Origin: Elstera litoralis
GTDB taxonomy: Bacteria; Pseudomonadota; Alphaproteobacteria; Elsterales; Elsteraceae
Length of the DNA stretch: 7,407 nucleotides
Assembly: GCF_000963705.1 (NCBI RefSeq)
Contig: NZ_LAJY01000126.1
Location: forward strand, 1 to 7,407
Reading direction: 5' to 3'
Shown here: piece after piece, positions 1 to 5,035 of the stretch
Position numbering within the stretch: the stretch's first letter is position 1
How the letters are laid out: every line of letters starts with the position of its first letter
The notes under the pieces: generated by a model
What the model was told of the DNA's origin: nothing
The model's database searches: none
Seen by the model: only the letters and a program-made list of their open reading frames with translations
Program-made: the position numbers and the translations under genes

Positions 1-222
1 GCGGGCGACGGCCAGCGCGCGCCACCAGGGCGGCAGCGACGAGCCCTTTAACTCCAGCATGATGACGCTGGCCGATTTCACCGCATTCTGGGCATCGCCG
101 GTGGAGCCGCGCACCGATTGCGCGTTGGCCGTCTGAGGGAGGGTCCCGAGGCCGAAAACCGCAAGCCCCAACCCCGCCGTTAGCATTATTTTGGCGGCTT
201 TCTGCGCGAACCCCATACCCAT
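1..222 (-). CDS. Exported protein, N-terminal part; possible SYLF (YSC84-like) lipid-binding protein
   Basis: The 5' end of a minus-strand gene is present and the rest lies off the left edge. From the first possible ATG (234) it reads 78 codons without a stop. The N-terminus is a typical Sec signal peptide: Lys residues in QKAAK, a hydrophobic stretch (LTAGLGLAVFGLG) and a likely cleavage after TANA. The mature part reads QSVRGSTGDAQNAVKSASV, then MLELKGSSLPPWWRALAVAR. A helix followed by a W/L-rich segment and an 'ALAVAR' end resembles the start of SYLF domains, where a similar stretch leads into a GV(L/I)IVP core. That core is not in the window, so the assignment is weak. There are three in-frame ATGs, at 234, 222 and 216. 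I prefer 222 because AAGAGG (235-240) abuts the ATG at 234 with no spacer but lies 12 nt from 222. It is divergent from ygfZ across about 80 bp. That it is an exported protein is fairly sure; the family is a guess. Confidence 0.6.
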   Translation of the reverse strand, partial: MGMGFAQKAAKIMLTAGLGLAVFGLGTLPQTANAQSVRGSTGDAQNAVKSASVIMLELKGSSLPPWWRALAVAR

Positions 223-302
223 TCCCCGATACATCCTCTTGCGTGAAGGCCGTTTGACGCCTATGTGCCTTGCTGACCTTCGTCGAAACCAGCGGAAGAC
301 CC

Positions 303-1217
303 ATGCCTGTTTGCACCCTATCAGACCGTGCTCTGATTGTCGTCACCGGCTCCGAGCGGGTCAGCTTTCTCAATGGCTTATTGACCAATAGCCTCGCTGC
401 GGTCGAACGGGGGGAGGCGGTTTATGCCTGCCTGCTGACGCCGCAGGGTAAATTCCTGTTCGATTTCTTCGTGCGGGCTGATGGAGATCGCCTGCTGCTC
501 GAGGTCGATGCCGCGCGCCGGGCCGACTGCCTGCGCCGCCTCTCGCTCTACAAGCTGCGCGCCGACGTGAGCCTTGCGGTGGACGATGGCTACCGTGTGT
601 TGGCGGGCTTCGGCACGCCAGCCCCAACGGGGGGCATCGCCTTTGCCGATCCGCGTCATTCCAAGCTCGGCTGGCGGGCGTGGTGGCCGGTGGCAACCCC
701 GCTGCCAGCGGGTGTTGATGCCCCCTTTGCCCCTGGCGCGACGCCCTGGCTCGATCTCGCGCTGACCGCTGCGAATGCCGTGGCGGTGCTGGCGGGTGGG
801 GACGCCCCCAATCCCATCGGGGGCGGTGCGGTTTCGGTTCCTGCGGCCGAAGCCTATCATCGCCACCGCATCACCCTCGGCGTGCCCGACGGCGGGATCG
901 ATCTTGAGCCGGAGCGCTCGATCTTGCTGGAATTCAACCTCGATAGTCTGAACGCTATCGATTTCCAGAAGGGCTGCTACATCGGCCAGGAACTCACCGC
1001 CCGCACCAAATATCGCGCCGTGCTGAAGCGCAAGGCCCAGCCGGTCCGCCTCGACGGCCCTGTGCCGCCGCCGGGTACGCCGATTCTGGCGAACGGTAAG
1101 GAGGCGGGCGAGTTGCGCTCTGCCGTTCCGGGCCTTGGCCTCGCCCTGATCCGTCTGGACGCCGACCCGGCCCAGGACTGGATGGCGGATGGAACGCGGG
1201 TGATGCGGCTTGCCTAA
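303..1217 (+). CDS. ygfZ: Folate-binding protein YgfZ/IBA57 family (GcvT-like fold)
   Basis: This 304-residue protein belongs to the tetrahydrofolate-binding YgfZ/COG0354 family, related to the glycine-cleavage T protein. Known members act in the cytoplasm in maintenance of 4Fe-4S enzymes and, in E. coli, in tRNA thiomethylation by MiaB. The diagnostic motif KGCYIGQE is at residues 223-230 and carries the conserved Cys225, preceded by the expected NAIDF. Further family marks are GSERVSFLNGLLTN near the N-terminus, the LTPQGKFLFDFFV segment (45-57), ADPR....LGWR (115-125) and YHRHRITLGVPDGG (185-198). The start at 303 is an ATG with GGAAG at 294-298 (spacing 4 nt) and gives the usual family N-terminus. 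A TTG at 270 would add 11 residues with no family similarity. Residues 128-184 form a long Ala/Pro/Gly-rich segment where family members usually have a shorter link. The stop overlaps the stop of the convergent sugE by four bases. No convincing promoter was found in the short upstream gap. Confidence 0.95.
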   Translation: MPVCTLSDRALIVVTGSERVSFLNGLLTNSLAAVERGEAVYACLLTPQGKFLFDFFVRADGDRLLLEVDAARRADCLRRLSLYKLRADVSLAVDDGYRVLAGFGTPAPTGGIAFADPRHSKLGWRAWWPVATPLPAGVDAPFAPGATPWLDLALTAANAVAVLAGGDAPNPIGGGAVSVPAAEAYHRHRITLGVPDGGIDLEPERSILLEFNLDSLNAIDFQKGCYIGQELTARTKYRAVLKRKAQPVRLDGPVPPPGTPILANGKEAGELRSAVPGLGLALIRLDADPAQDWMADGTRVMRLA

Positions 1218-1528
1218 TGGCTGAGCTTCAGCCCGATAATCCCGACGACGATCAACCCGACGCAGAGAAGTTTTACCAGCGTCGCGGGCTCGCCCAGCAG
1301 GGCGATGCCTAAGATCACCGTGCCCACTGTGCCGATGCCGGTCCAAACCGCGTAGCCGGTGCCGACGGGTAGGGTTTTCAGCGCCAGGCCGAGAAAGCCG
1401 ACGCTGAGGATCATGCTGACGCCGGTGGCGACGCTCGGCCATAGGCGCGAGAAGCCGTCGGTATATTTCAGACCGATGGCCCAGCCGATCTCCAACAGGC
1501 CTGCAATGAAAAGATAGATCCACGCCAT
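1214..1528 (-). CDS. sugE: SMR family guanidinium exporter (SugE/Gdx)
   Basis: A 104-residue inner-membrane protein of the small multidrug resistance family, Gdx/SugE subtype. Characterised members export guanidinium in exchange for protons as dual-topology dimers. Four hydrophobic helices are visible at about 3-20, 30-50, 56-77 and 83-101. The residues that define the Gdx site are all at their usual positions: Glu13 (in LLEIGW), Trp16, Ser42, Tyr59 and Trp62, within the conserved LPVGTGYAVWTGIG and LLGE..... segments. Length matches the family (about 105). The ATG at 1528 has AGGAG 10 nt upstream (1539-1543). A TTG at 1561 in the same frame would add 11 polar residues in front of a standard SugE start and overlap the upstream gene, so it is rejected. 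It is the third gene after DUF1800 and DUF1501, 25 nt behind the DUF1501 stop, and is probably read by coupling. I see none of the guanidine riboswitches that often precede gdx genes. Confidence 0.95.
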   Translation of the reverse strand: MAWIYLFIAGLLEIGWAIGLKYTDGFSRLWPSVATGVSMILSVGFLGLALKTLPVGTGYAVWTGIGTVGTVILGIALLGEPATLVKLLCVGLIVVGIIGLKLSH

Positions 1529-1538
1529 CGGCTTTAGG

Positions 1539-1557
1539 CTCCTGAGATTTCTCTCAG
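1539..1557 (-). promoter_or_regulatory. GAAA-tetraloop hairpin spanning the DUF1501 stop and the sugE ribosome binding site
   Basis: On the minus strand, CTGAGA-GAAA-TCTCAG (1557-1542) is a perfect 6-bp stem closed by a GNRA tetraloop. The left arm contains the TGA stop of DUF1501 (1556-1554). The right arm supplies the first two bases of the AGGAG ribosome binding site of sugE (1543-1539). A ribosome terminating at this stop would melt the stem, so the arrangement fits translational coupling. The hairpin is seen directly; the regulatory effect is inferred. There is no U-tract, so it is not an intrinsic terminator. Confidence 0.5.
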
Positions 1558-2807
1558 CCAATCAACCCGAGCGGCTCGAACGGGTCAAGAGCGGGGAGAG
1601 TTTGGCTGAGCCCCCAGGTTTCCTTAGCGAGGCTGGCGATATAGCGCTGCATCGGCAGGCTATGGATCAAATCGCCCGCCTGAAGCTTGGTGAGATCGGG
1701 CGCGGTGCCGATCATGCCGCCTTTCACCTTGCCGCCTAAAACGAAATGGGGCGCGGCAGTGCCGTGGTCGGTTCCGGCGCTTTTATTCTCCCCGGCCCGG
1801 CGACCGAATTCCGAATAGGTAGCGATGACGAGCCGGTCCCACACGCCCTGCTCCTTGGCGAAGGCGCGTAGGGCGGCAAGCCCGGCGGCAAGCTCGCCCA
1901 ACAACCGCGCGTGGGTGCCGAGTTGGTTCACATGAGTGTCGAACCCGCCGTGGCTGAGCTTCGCCACTTCGATTTTGCTATCGGCGGCGAGCAAGCGGGC
2001 CAGTTCGGCGCATTGCTTGCCGAAAGCATGCTGCGGGAAGGCGGCGAGCCGCTTTTCCAAAGCCTCATTGCCCTCGATGCGCTTCAAGTCGGCGGCGACT
2101 TTCTGCGCGACCGTTCCGGCGACGGCTTGCGTGCTGAGCAGATGCTGCAAGGCCGGGGTTTCCGCTGGGGCCTCGGCGGGGGCCGGCAGGGAGAGGCCGC
2201 GCCGGGTAAAATTCTTCACCGAATCCATCACCACGAACCGCCGGCTCGCAACGCCGCTTTCGGCGGGGGCGGGCAGCAGCGGGCCGAGCACGGGCCGCCC
2301 GAAGATCACCCCCTCGGCGGAGGTTTCGGCGGGCGGGCGCTGGGCGGCGAACAGGCGCGACACCCAGCCTTCCGGCACCACCTCGTCGGAGCCCGAGGCC
2401 GCGTCCCAAATTTCAATCGAGCGGAAGTGCGAATGGTTCGGGCGCTCATAGCCGATGGATTGCACTACGGCCATTTCGCCCGCCTCCCACATCGACACCA
2501 TCGGCGTCAGCGCGCTATGCAGGGCGGCGGTATCGTTGAGCATCACCAGTTGGTCGACCGGCAGCCCCAGGGTGGGGCGCAGAGCGCGATAGGCATCGTC
2601 GCGGAAGGGCACGAGCGTGTTCAGCCCATCGTTGCCGCCTTGAAGCTCGATGAGGATCAACATCCGGTCCCAACGGGGGGCAGCCGCGAGGCTGAGGCGG
2701 GGAATGAGAAAGCCGCAGGGCAGAATCATCGGGGCAATCGCCGCCGAGAGGCCGCGCAGCAGGCGACGACGACTGGGGTCGGTTTCCCGGGACGTTAGGT
2801 TCACCAT
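1554..2807 (-). CDS. Tat-exported DUF1501 protein
   Basis: A 417-residue DUF1501 (PF07394) protein; the family is uncharacterised and is placed near the alkaline phosphatase/sulfatase fold. The N-terminus has a twin-arginine signal: S12-R-R-R-L-L-R18, a hydrophobic stretch (about 19-40) and AAA before the mature protein, so folding before export and perhaps cofactor binding is likely. Family marks appear in order: LIELQGGNDGLNTLVPF (about 52-68), NHSHFRSIEIWD (124-135), GGFDTHVNQ (287-295), YSEFGRR (331-337) and GTDHGTAAPHFVLGG (345-359). The Asp and His residues in these motifs are candidate metal ligands, which is inference from the fold. The ATG at 2807 follows a near-perfect AGGAGGT with about 5 nt spacing. 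That site overlaps the TAG stop of the upstream DUF1800 gene (2819-2817), leaving a 9-nt gap. Length and motifs indicate an intact gene. Biological role unknown. Confidence 0.93.
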   Translation of the reverse strand: MVNLTSRETDPSRRRLLRGLSAAIAPMILPCGFLIPRLSLAAAPRWDRMLILIELQGGNDGLNTLVPFRDDAYRALRPTLGLPVDQLVMLNDTAALHSALTPMVSMWEAGEMAVVQSIGYERPNHSHFRSIEIWDAASGSDEVVPEGWVSRLFAAQRPPAETSAEGVIFGRPVLGPLLPAPAESGVASRRFVVMDSVKNFTRRGLSLPAPAEAPAETPALQHLLSTQAVAGTVAQKVAADLKRIEGNEALEKRLAAFPQHAFGKQCAELARLLAADSKIEVAKLSHGGFDTHVNQLGTHARLLGELAAGLAALRAFAKEQGVWDRLVIATYSEFGRRAGENKSAGTDHGTAAPHFVLGGKVKGGMIGTAPDLTKLQAGDLIHSLPMQRYIASLAKETWGLSQTLPALDPFEPLGLIG

Positions 2808-2816
2808 AGAAACCTC

Positions 2817-4202
2817 CTATTTGACCTGATAGGCCGGATCGCGCAGCAGCGCGTCGAGATCGGGGGCGATGCTATTGGCGGGCAGTGGCGCGACCGGGGC
2901 GGCGGGCGGGTTCTGCCGGGGCGGCAGCGCCAGCAAGGTCACGCTGAGGGGGGCTTGCGGGGCCACGGCGCGCAAACCATCGGCGGAGAGCGATTGGCCG
3001 CGCACCAACCGGTCGATCACTTCGCGCCGTTGCAGCAGCGTATCGGTATTGATCCAGGCCGTGCCGCCGGGCCAGCCACGCACAGTGGGCGGCTCGAACA
3101 GATCTTGCCCGAGGCGGCGCACTTGCTCGGCGGCTTGATCGGGGGGCAGGTTTTGCAAATTCAGCCGGTGCAGCGTGCCGACGACGAGATCGACGGGCGA
3201 TTTCGTCAAGCGCCCCCGGTTTTCCGGCGACCAGAAGGCATCGGATTCGAGTAATGCCGCCAGCGCCCGATCGATCCGCCAATCGCCCGCAAACTGCCGT
3301 TCGATCGGGGCGAGGGTGGCGGCGTCGGGCGTATCCGACACGAACTCCAGCCAGAGTTTGTTTAAGATGAATTTCGCCGTTTGCGGGTCGTCCAGCACCA
3401 GATCGAGCACGTCTTGCCCGTCGAAGGGGCCGGATTTGGCGAAGATCATCTTCACGTCCGGGTCAATCGCGCCGGGGTTCAGCTTGAAGCGCCCGGTGGG
3501 TTGATCGACGGTCCAACCGGCAAAAGCGCGCGCGGCCTGCTTAATATCGTCTTCGGAGTAATGGCCTTCGCCCAGGGTGAAGAGTTCGAAAAGCTCGCGG
3601 GCGAAATTCTCGTTCGGGCCTTGGCGGCGGTTTTGGGTCGTGTCGAGATAGAGCATCATCGCGGGATCGCGGGCAGTCGCCGTCAGCAACCCCCGAAAAT
3701 CGACCAGTCCCAGCCGCCGGAAAGTGAGGTTCTGCCGCACCAGGGCTTCGGGGTCGCGCACCTTATTGAAGCTGCTGACGAAATGATTGTGCCAGAACAA
3801 GACCATCCGTTCGGTGAGCGGCGAGGGGGTGGCGAGCATTTCCTGCATCCACCAGGCCTTCATCGCCTTGCCTTGCGCGCTGATCTTCTCTTCCCACGCC
3901 TTGCGCTCGTCGGCGGCCATCTGGCCGATGCGGCTGAAATTGGCGCGGTCCTGGCCGAGGAAATCGGGCAGCGGCGTCACGGGGGTGCGCCGGGTTTCCG
4001 CCAGCAAGAGTTCAACCGCTTGAGTTCGGCTTAAGGGCGCAAGGCGGCTGAAATCGGCCGGGGTTGCGCCAAAGCCGACCCGGTCCATCAGGTGCCGGGT
4101 TTCGGCGGGATCGAGAGCGAGGGCGGGAAAACTCAGGAGCGGGGCGAGAAGCAAGCCGATCCAGGTTATGCGACGCGGGCGCCGGGAGAAAAGCGATGCC
4201 AT
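2817..4202 (-). CDS. Secreted DUF1800 protein
   Basis: A 461-residue DUF1800 (PF08811) protein. The family has no established biochemical function but is commonly encoded next to DUF1501, as here. A Sec-type signal is visible: basic residues (RRPRR, 7-11), a hydrophobic core (WIGLLLAPLLSFPA, 14-27) and a likely cleavage after ALA29. Family marks follow in order: HLMDRVGFGAT (37-47), WWMQEMLATPSPLTERMVLFWHNHF (117-141; WHNHF is typical), NFARELFELFTLGEG (199-213), AFAGW (226-230), a C-terminal LTKSPVDLVVGTLHRL segment (332-347) and PPTVRGWPGGTAWI (371-384). The tail after about 420 is Pro/Ala-rich and probably disordered. The ATG at 4202 has AGGAGG about 4 nt upstream. It is the first gene of the probable operon DUF1800-DUF1501-sugE, behind the grpE terminator, so it needs its own promoter in 4203-4308. 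The gene looks intact. Confidence 0.93.
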   Translation of the reverse strand: MASLFSRRPRRITWIGLLLAPLLSFPALALDPAETRHLMDRVGFGATPADFSRLAPLSRTQAVELLLAETRRTPVTPLPDFLGQDRANFSRIGQMAADERKAWEEKISAQGKAMKAWWMQEMLATPSPLTERMVLFWHNHFVSSFNKVRDPEALVRQNLTFRRLGLVDFRGLLTATARDPAMMLYLDTTQNRRQGPNENFARELFELFTLGEGHYSEDDIKQAARAFAGWTVDQPTGRFKLNPGAIDPDVKMIFAKSGPFDGQDVLDLVLDDPQTAKFILNKLWLEFVSDTPDAATLAPIERQFAGDWRIDRALAALLESDAFWSPENRGRLTKSPVDLVVGTLHRLNLQNLPPDQAAEQVRRLGQDLFEPPTVRGWPGGTAWINTDTLLQRREVIDRLVRGQSLSADGLRAVAPQAPLSVTLLALPPRQNPPAAPVAPLPANSIAPDLDALLRDPAYQVK

Positions 4203-4308
4203 CGTGCCTCCTGAGGGTCAGGGTTCGCGTTAACGCTTTTTTTACTTCTGAACTATGGCAAGAATCCGCCTAAGTTCGCGATATTTGCATCACAGCCCCC
4301 TAAAACAC
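4203..4308 (-). promoter_or_regulatory. Leader and presumed promoter region of the DUF1800 operon
   Basis: This is the only non-coding space upstream of the DUF1800 operon, so the promoter should lie here. It is AT-richer than its surroundings. It holds a perfect 10-bp palindrome GCGTTAACGC (4227-4236) about 25 nt before the start codon, next to a run of seven A on the minus strand (4237-4243). A TTGCCA (minus strand, about 4256-4261) could serve as a -35 box, but no good -10 stands 16-18 nt downstream. I therefore do not assign a specific promoter. The palindrome could be an operator; this is inference. Confidence 0.35.
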
Positions 4309-4332
4309 GAAAAGCGGCCGAAGCCGCTTTTC
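4309..4332 (-). terminator. Rho-independent terminator of grpE
   Basis: Read on the minus strand, GAAAAGCGGC-TTCG-GCCGCTTTTC is a perfect 10-bp stem with a C(UUCG)G tetraloop, one of the most stable known. It ends in four T, followed shortly by TTTT in CGTGTTTT. It lies 24 nt after the grpE stop and fits a strong terminator. Its symmetry could make it work in both directions, but no plus-strand gene reads into it. Confidence 0.88.
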
Positions 4333-4355
4333 TGAGCGTGCCGAGAAAACTCCGC

Positions 4356-4919
4356 TTACGCCGAGGTATTCACCTGCGCGCCTGCTTCGCCTTTGGCGAC
4401 GCCGACCATTGCCGGGCGCAGCAAGCGGTCGTGGATGCGGTAGCCCGATTGCAGCACTTGCACCACGGTTCCCGTCGGCTGGCCGGTATTGGGGACTTCG
4501 AAGACGGCTTCGTGCAGGTTCGGATCGAAAATTTGGCCCATCGGCTCGATCCGCGTCAGGCTCCGGCGCTCGAAAATGGCGAGAAGTTCGCGTTCGGTCG
4601 CCTCGACGCCGGTGACGAGCGCTTTCACGGTTTCATCTTCCGACGGCGGCACGGCATCGAGCGCGCGGCGCAGATTGTCGGCGACCGACAGAAGATCGCG
4701 CGCAAAGCCCGATACGGCGTATTTCGACGCGTCTTCGCGGTCGCGTTCGGCCCGGCGGCGGGTGTTTTCCGCCTCGGCCAATGCGCGCAGGGCTTGATCC
4801 TTATAATTCGCAACTTCGGCTTGAAGCGCGACGATCACCTCGAACGGATCGGGTTGCGGCTGAGCTTGCGCCGCCGTTTCTTCCGTTCCGGTTTCCGGGG
4901 TCTGTTGAGCTTCGGACAT
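4356..4919 (-). CDS. grpE: GrpE, nucleotide exchange factor of DnaK
   Basis: A 187-residue cytoplasmic co-chaperone that drives ADP release from DnaK as a homodimer. The N-terminal 25 residues are acidic and Gln/Pro-rich, as is usual and probably disordered. A long helical, coiled-coil stretch follows (about 26-90, with ALAEAENTRRRAERD), then a four-helix-bundle region. The C-terminal beta domain carries the family signature: IFDPNLHEAVFEVP (130-143), GTVVQVLQSGYRIHDRLLRPAMVGVAK (150-176). Length is normal. The ATG at 4919 has AGGAG at 4926-4930 (6 nt spacing). It lies 109 nt after the hrcA stop on the same strand, a standard pairing of repressor and DnaK co-chaperone, and is followed by a strong terminator. 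Expression could come from read-through of the hrcA transcript, from an extended -10 promoter at 4948-4956, or both. The leader can fold over the ribosome binding site. Confidence 0.97.
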   Translation of the reverse strand: MSEAQQTPETGTEETAAQAQPQPDPFEVIVALQAEVANYKDQALRALAEAENTRRRAERDREDASKYAVSGFARDLLSVADNLRRALDAVPPSEDETVKALVTGVEATERELLAIFERRSLTRIEPMGQIFDPNLHEAVFEVPNTGQPTGTVVQVLQSGYRIHDRLLRPAMVGVAKGEAGAQVNTSA

Positions 4920-4920
4920 A

Positions 4921-4961
4921 GGATACTCCTGGTAAACAAAAGTGCGTGTTATAGCAAATCC
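4921..4961 (-). promoter_or_regulatory. Possible ROSE-like hairpin sequestering the grpE ribosome binding site
   Basis: On the minus-strand RNA, GGAU (4961-4958) pairs with AUCC (4924-4921). UUGCU (4957-4953) then pairs with the AGGA of the ribosome binding site (4930-4927) with the G left out, which is the ROSE thermometer pattern. A third weak stem, UAACA (4951-4947) with UGUUUA (4938-4933, one U bulged), closes an 8-nt loop. The stems are short and AU-rich, as expected of a structure that melts with heat. The pairing was found by eye without energy calculation. Thermometer function in this leader is inference. Confidence 0.3.
4948..4956 (-). promoter_or_regulatory. Candidate extended -10 promoter for grpE
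   Basis: TGC-TATAAC on the minus strand matches an extended -10 element (TGn then TATAAT with one mismatch), about 29 nt before the grpE start codon. No good -35 box stands 16-18 nt upstream, where the sequence is the GC-rich hairpin arm, and no sigma32-like CTTG is at the right distance. If used, it would give a leader of roughly 20 nt that lacks the 5' half of the ROSE-like hairpin. Confidence 0.35.
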
Positions 4962-4964
4962 CGA

Positions 4965-4999
4965 GCCCGTGGGGACACGGGCGACGACGCATTTGCGTC
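4965..4999 (-). other. Two consecutive hairpins in the hrcA-grpE spacer
   Basis: Minus-strand RNA can form GACGC-AAAU-GCGUC (4998/4999-4986) and then the stronger GCCCGUG-UCCC-CACGGGC (4982-4965, seven perfect GC-rich pairs). Neither is followed by a U-tract, so they are not classic terminators. They could stabilise the grpE message, mark an RNA-processing site between hrcA and grpE, or be the upstream stems of a structured leader. Confidence 0.45.
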
Positions 5000-5010
5000 A
5001 AAGATACCAA

Positions 5011-5035
5011 GCGTTAGCGCCATCGGTGCTAACGC
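5011..5035 (-). promoter_or_regulatory. CIRCE-like palindrome overlapping the hrcA stop codon
   Basis: GCGTTAGC and GCTAACGC form a perfect 8-bp inverted repeat around a 9-nt spacer. The hrcA TAG stop (5031-5029) lies within it. The HrcA operator CIRCE is TTAGCACTC-N9-GAGTGCTAA. Here TTAGC/GCTAA and the 9-nt spacer length recur, but the inner halves of the arms are missing, so the TTAGC-GCTAA distance is 9 rather than 17 nt. As RNA it is a stable hairpin without a U-tract. An operator role is speculative; a simple hrcA 3'-end hairpin is equally possible. Confidence 0.35.

Noticed and set aside
270..302. TTG start at 270 for ygfZ
   Set aside because: ATG 303 has a Shine-Dalgarno-like GGAAG and begins where family similarity begins.
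1219..1233. GGCTGA-GCT-TCAGCC hairpin as terminator of ygfZ
   Set aside because: No T-tract follows and it lies inside the sugE coding end; only a weak structural feature.
378..1523. Long open frame on the minus strand opposite ygfZ and running into sugE (381 codons)
   Set aside because: It lies opposite ygfZ and overlaps sugE in another frame, both with clear family motifs. Its translation is Arg/His/Gly-rich with no recognisable domain, typical of an antisense frame in GC-rich DNA.
1542..1557. CTGAGA, a hallmark string of the TPP riboswitch, upstream of sugE
   Set aside because: The other conserved TPP elements are absent, there is only one short hairpin, and the downstream gene is not thiamine-related.
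1529..1561. Guanidine-II (mini-ykkC) riboswitch before sugE
   Set aside because: It needs two similar hairpins with ACGR loops; only one hairpin with a GAAA loop is present.
1529..1561. TTG start at 1561 for sugE
   Set aside because: Adds 11 polar residues before the standard SugE N-terminus, overlaps DUF1501, and has no ribosome binding site, whereas ATG 1528 has AGGAG.
1911..2798. Long plus-strand open frame opposite DUF1501 (295 codons)
   Set aside because: Composition is rich in Gly, His and Arg, with no motif and no ribosome binding site. The minus strand carries complete DUF1501 signatures.
3381..4034. Plus-strand open frame opposite DUF1800 (217 codons)
   Set aside because: Antisense shadow of a gene with full family motifs; no independent support.
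4256..4261. TTGCCA as -35 of a DUF1800 promoter
   Set aside because: No acceptable -10 hexamer at 16-18 nt spacing, so no promoter was called.
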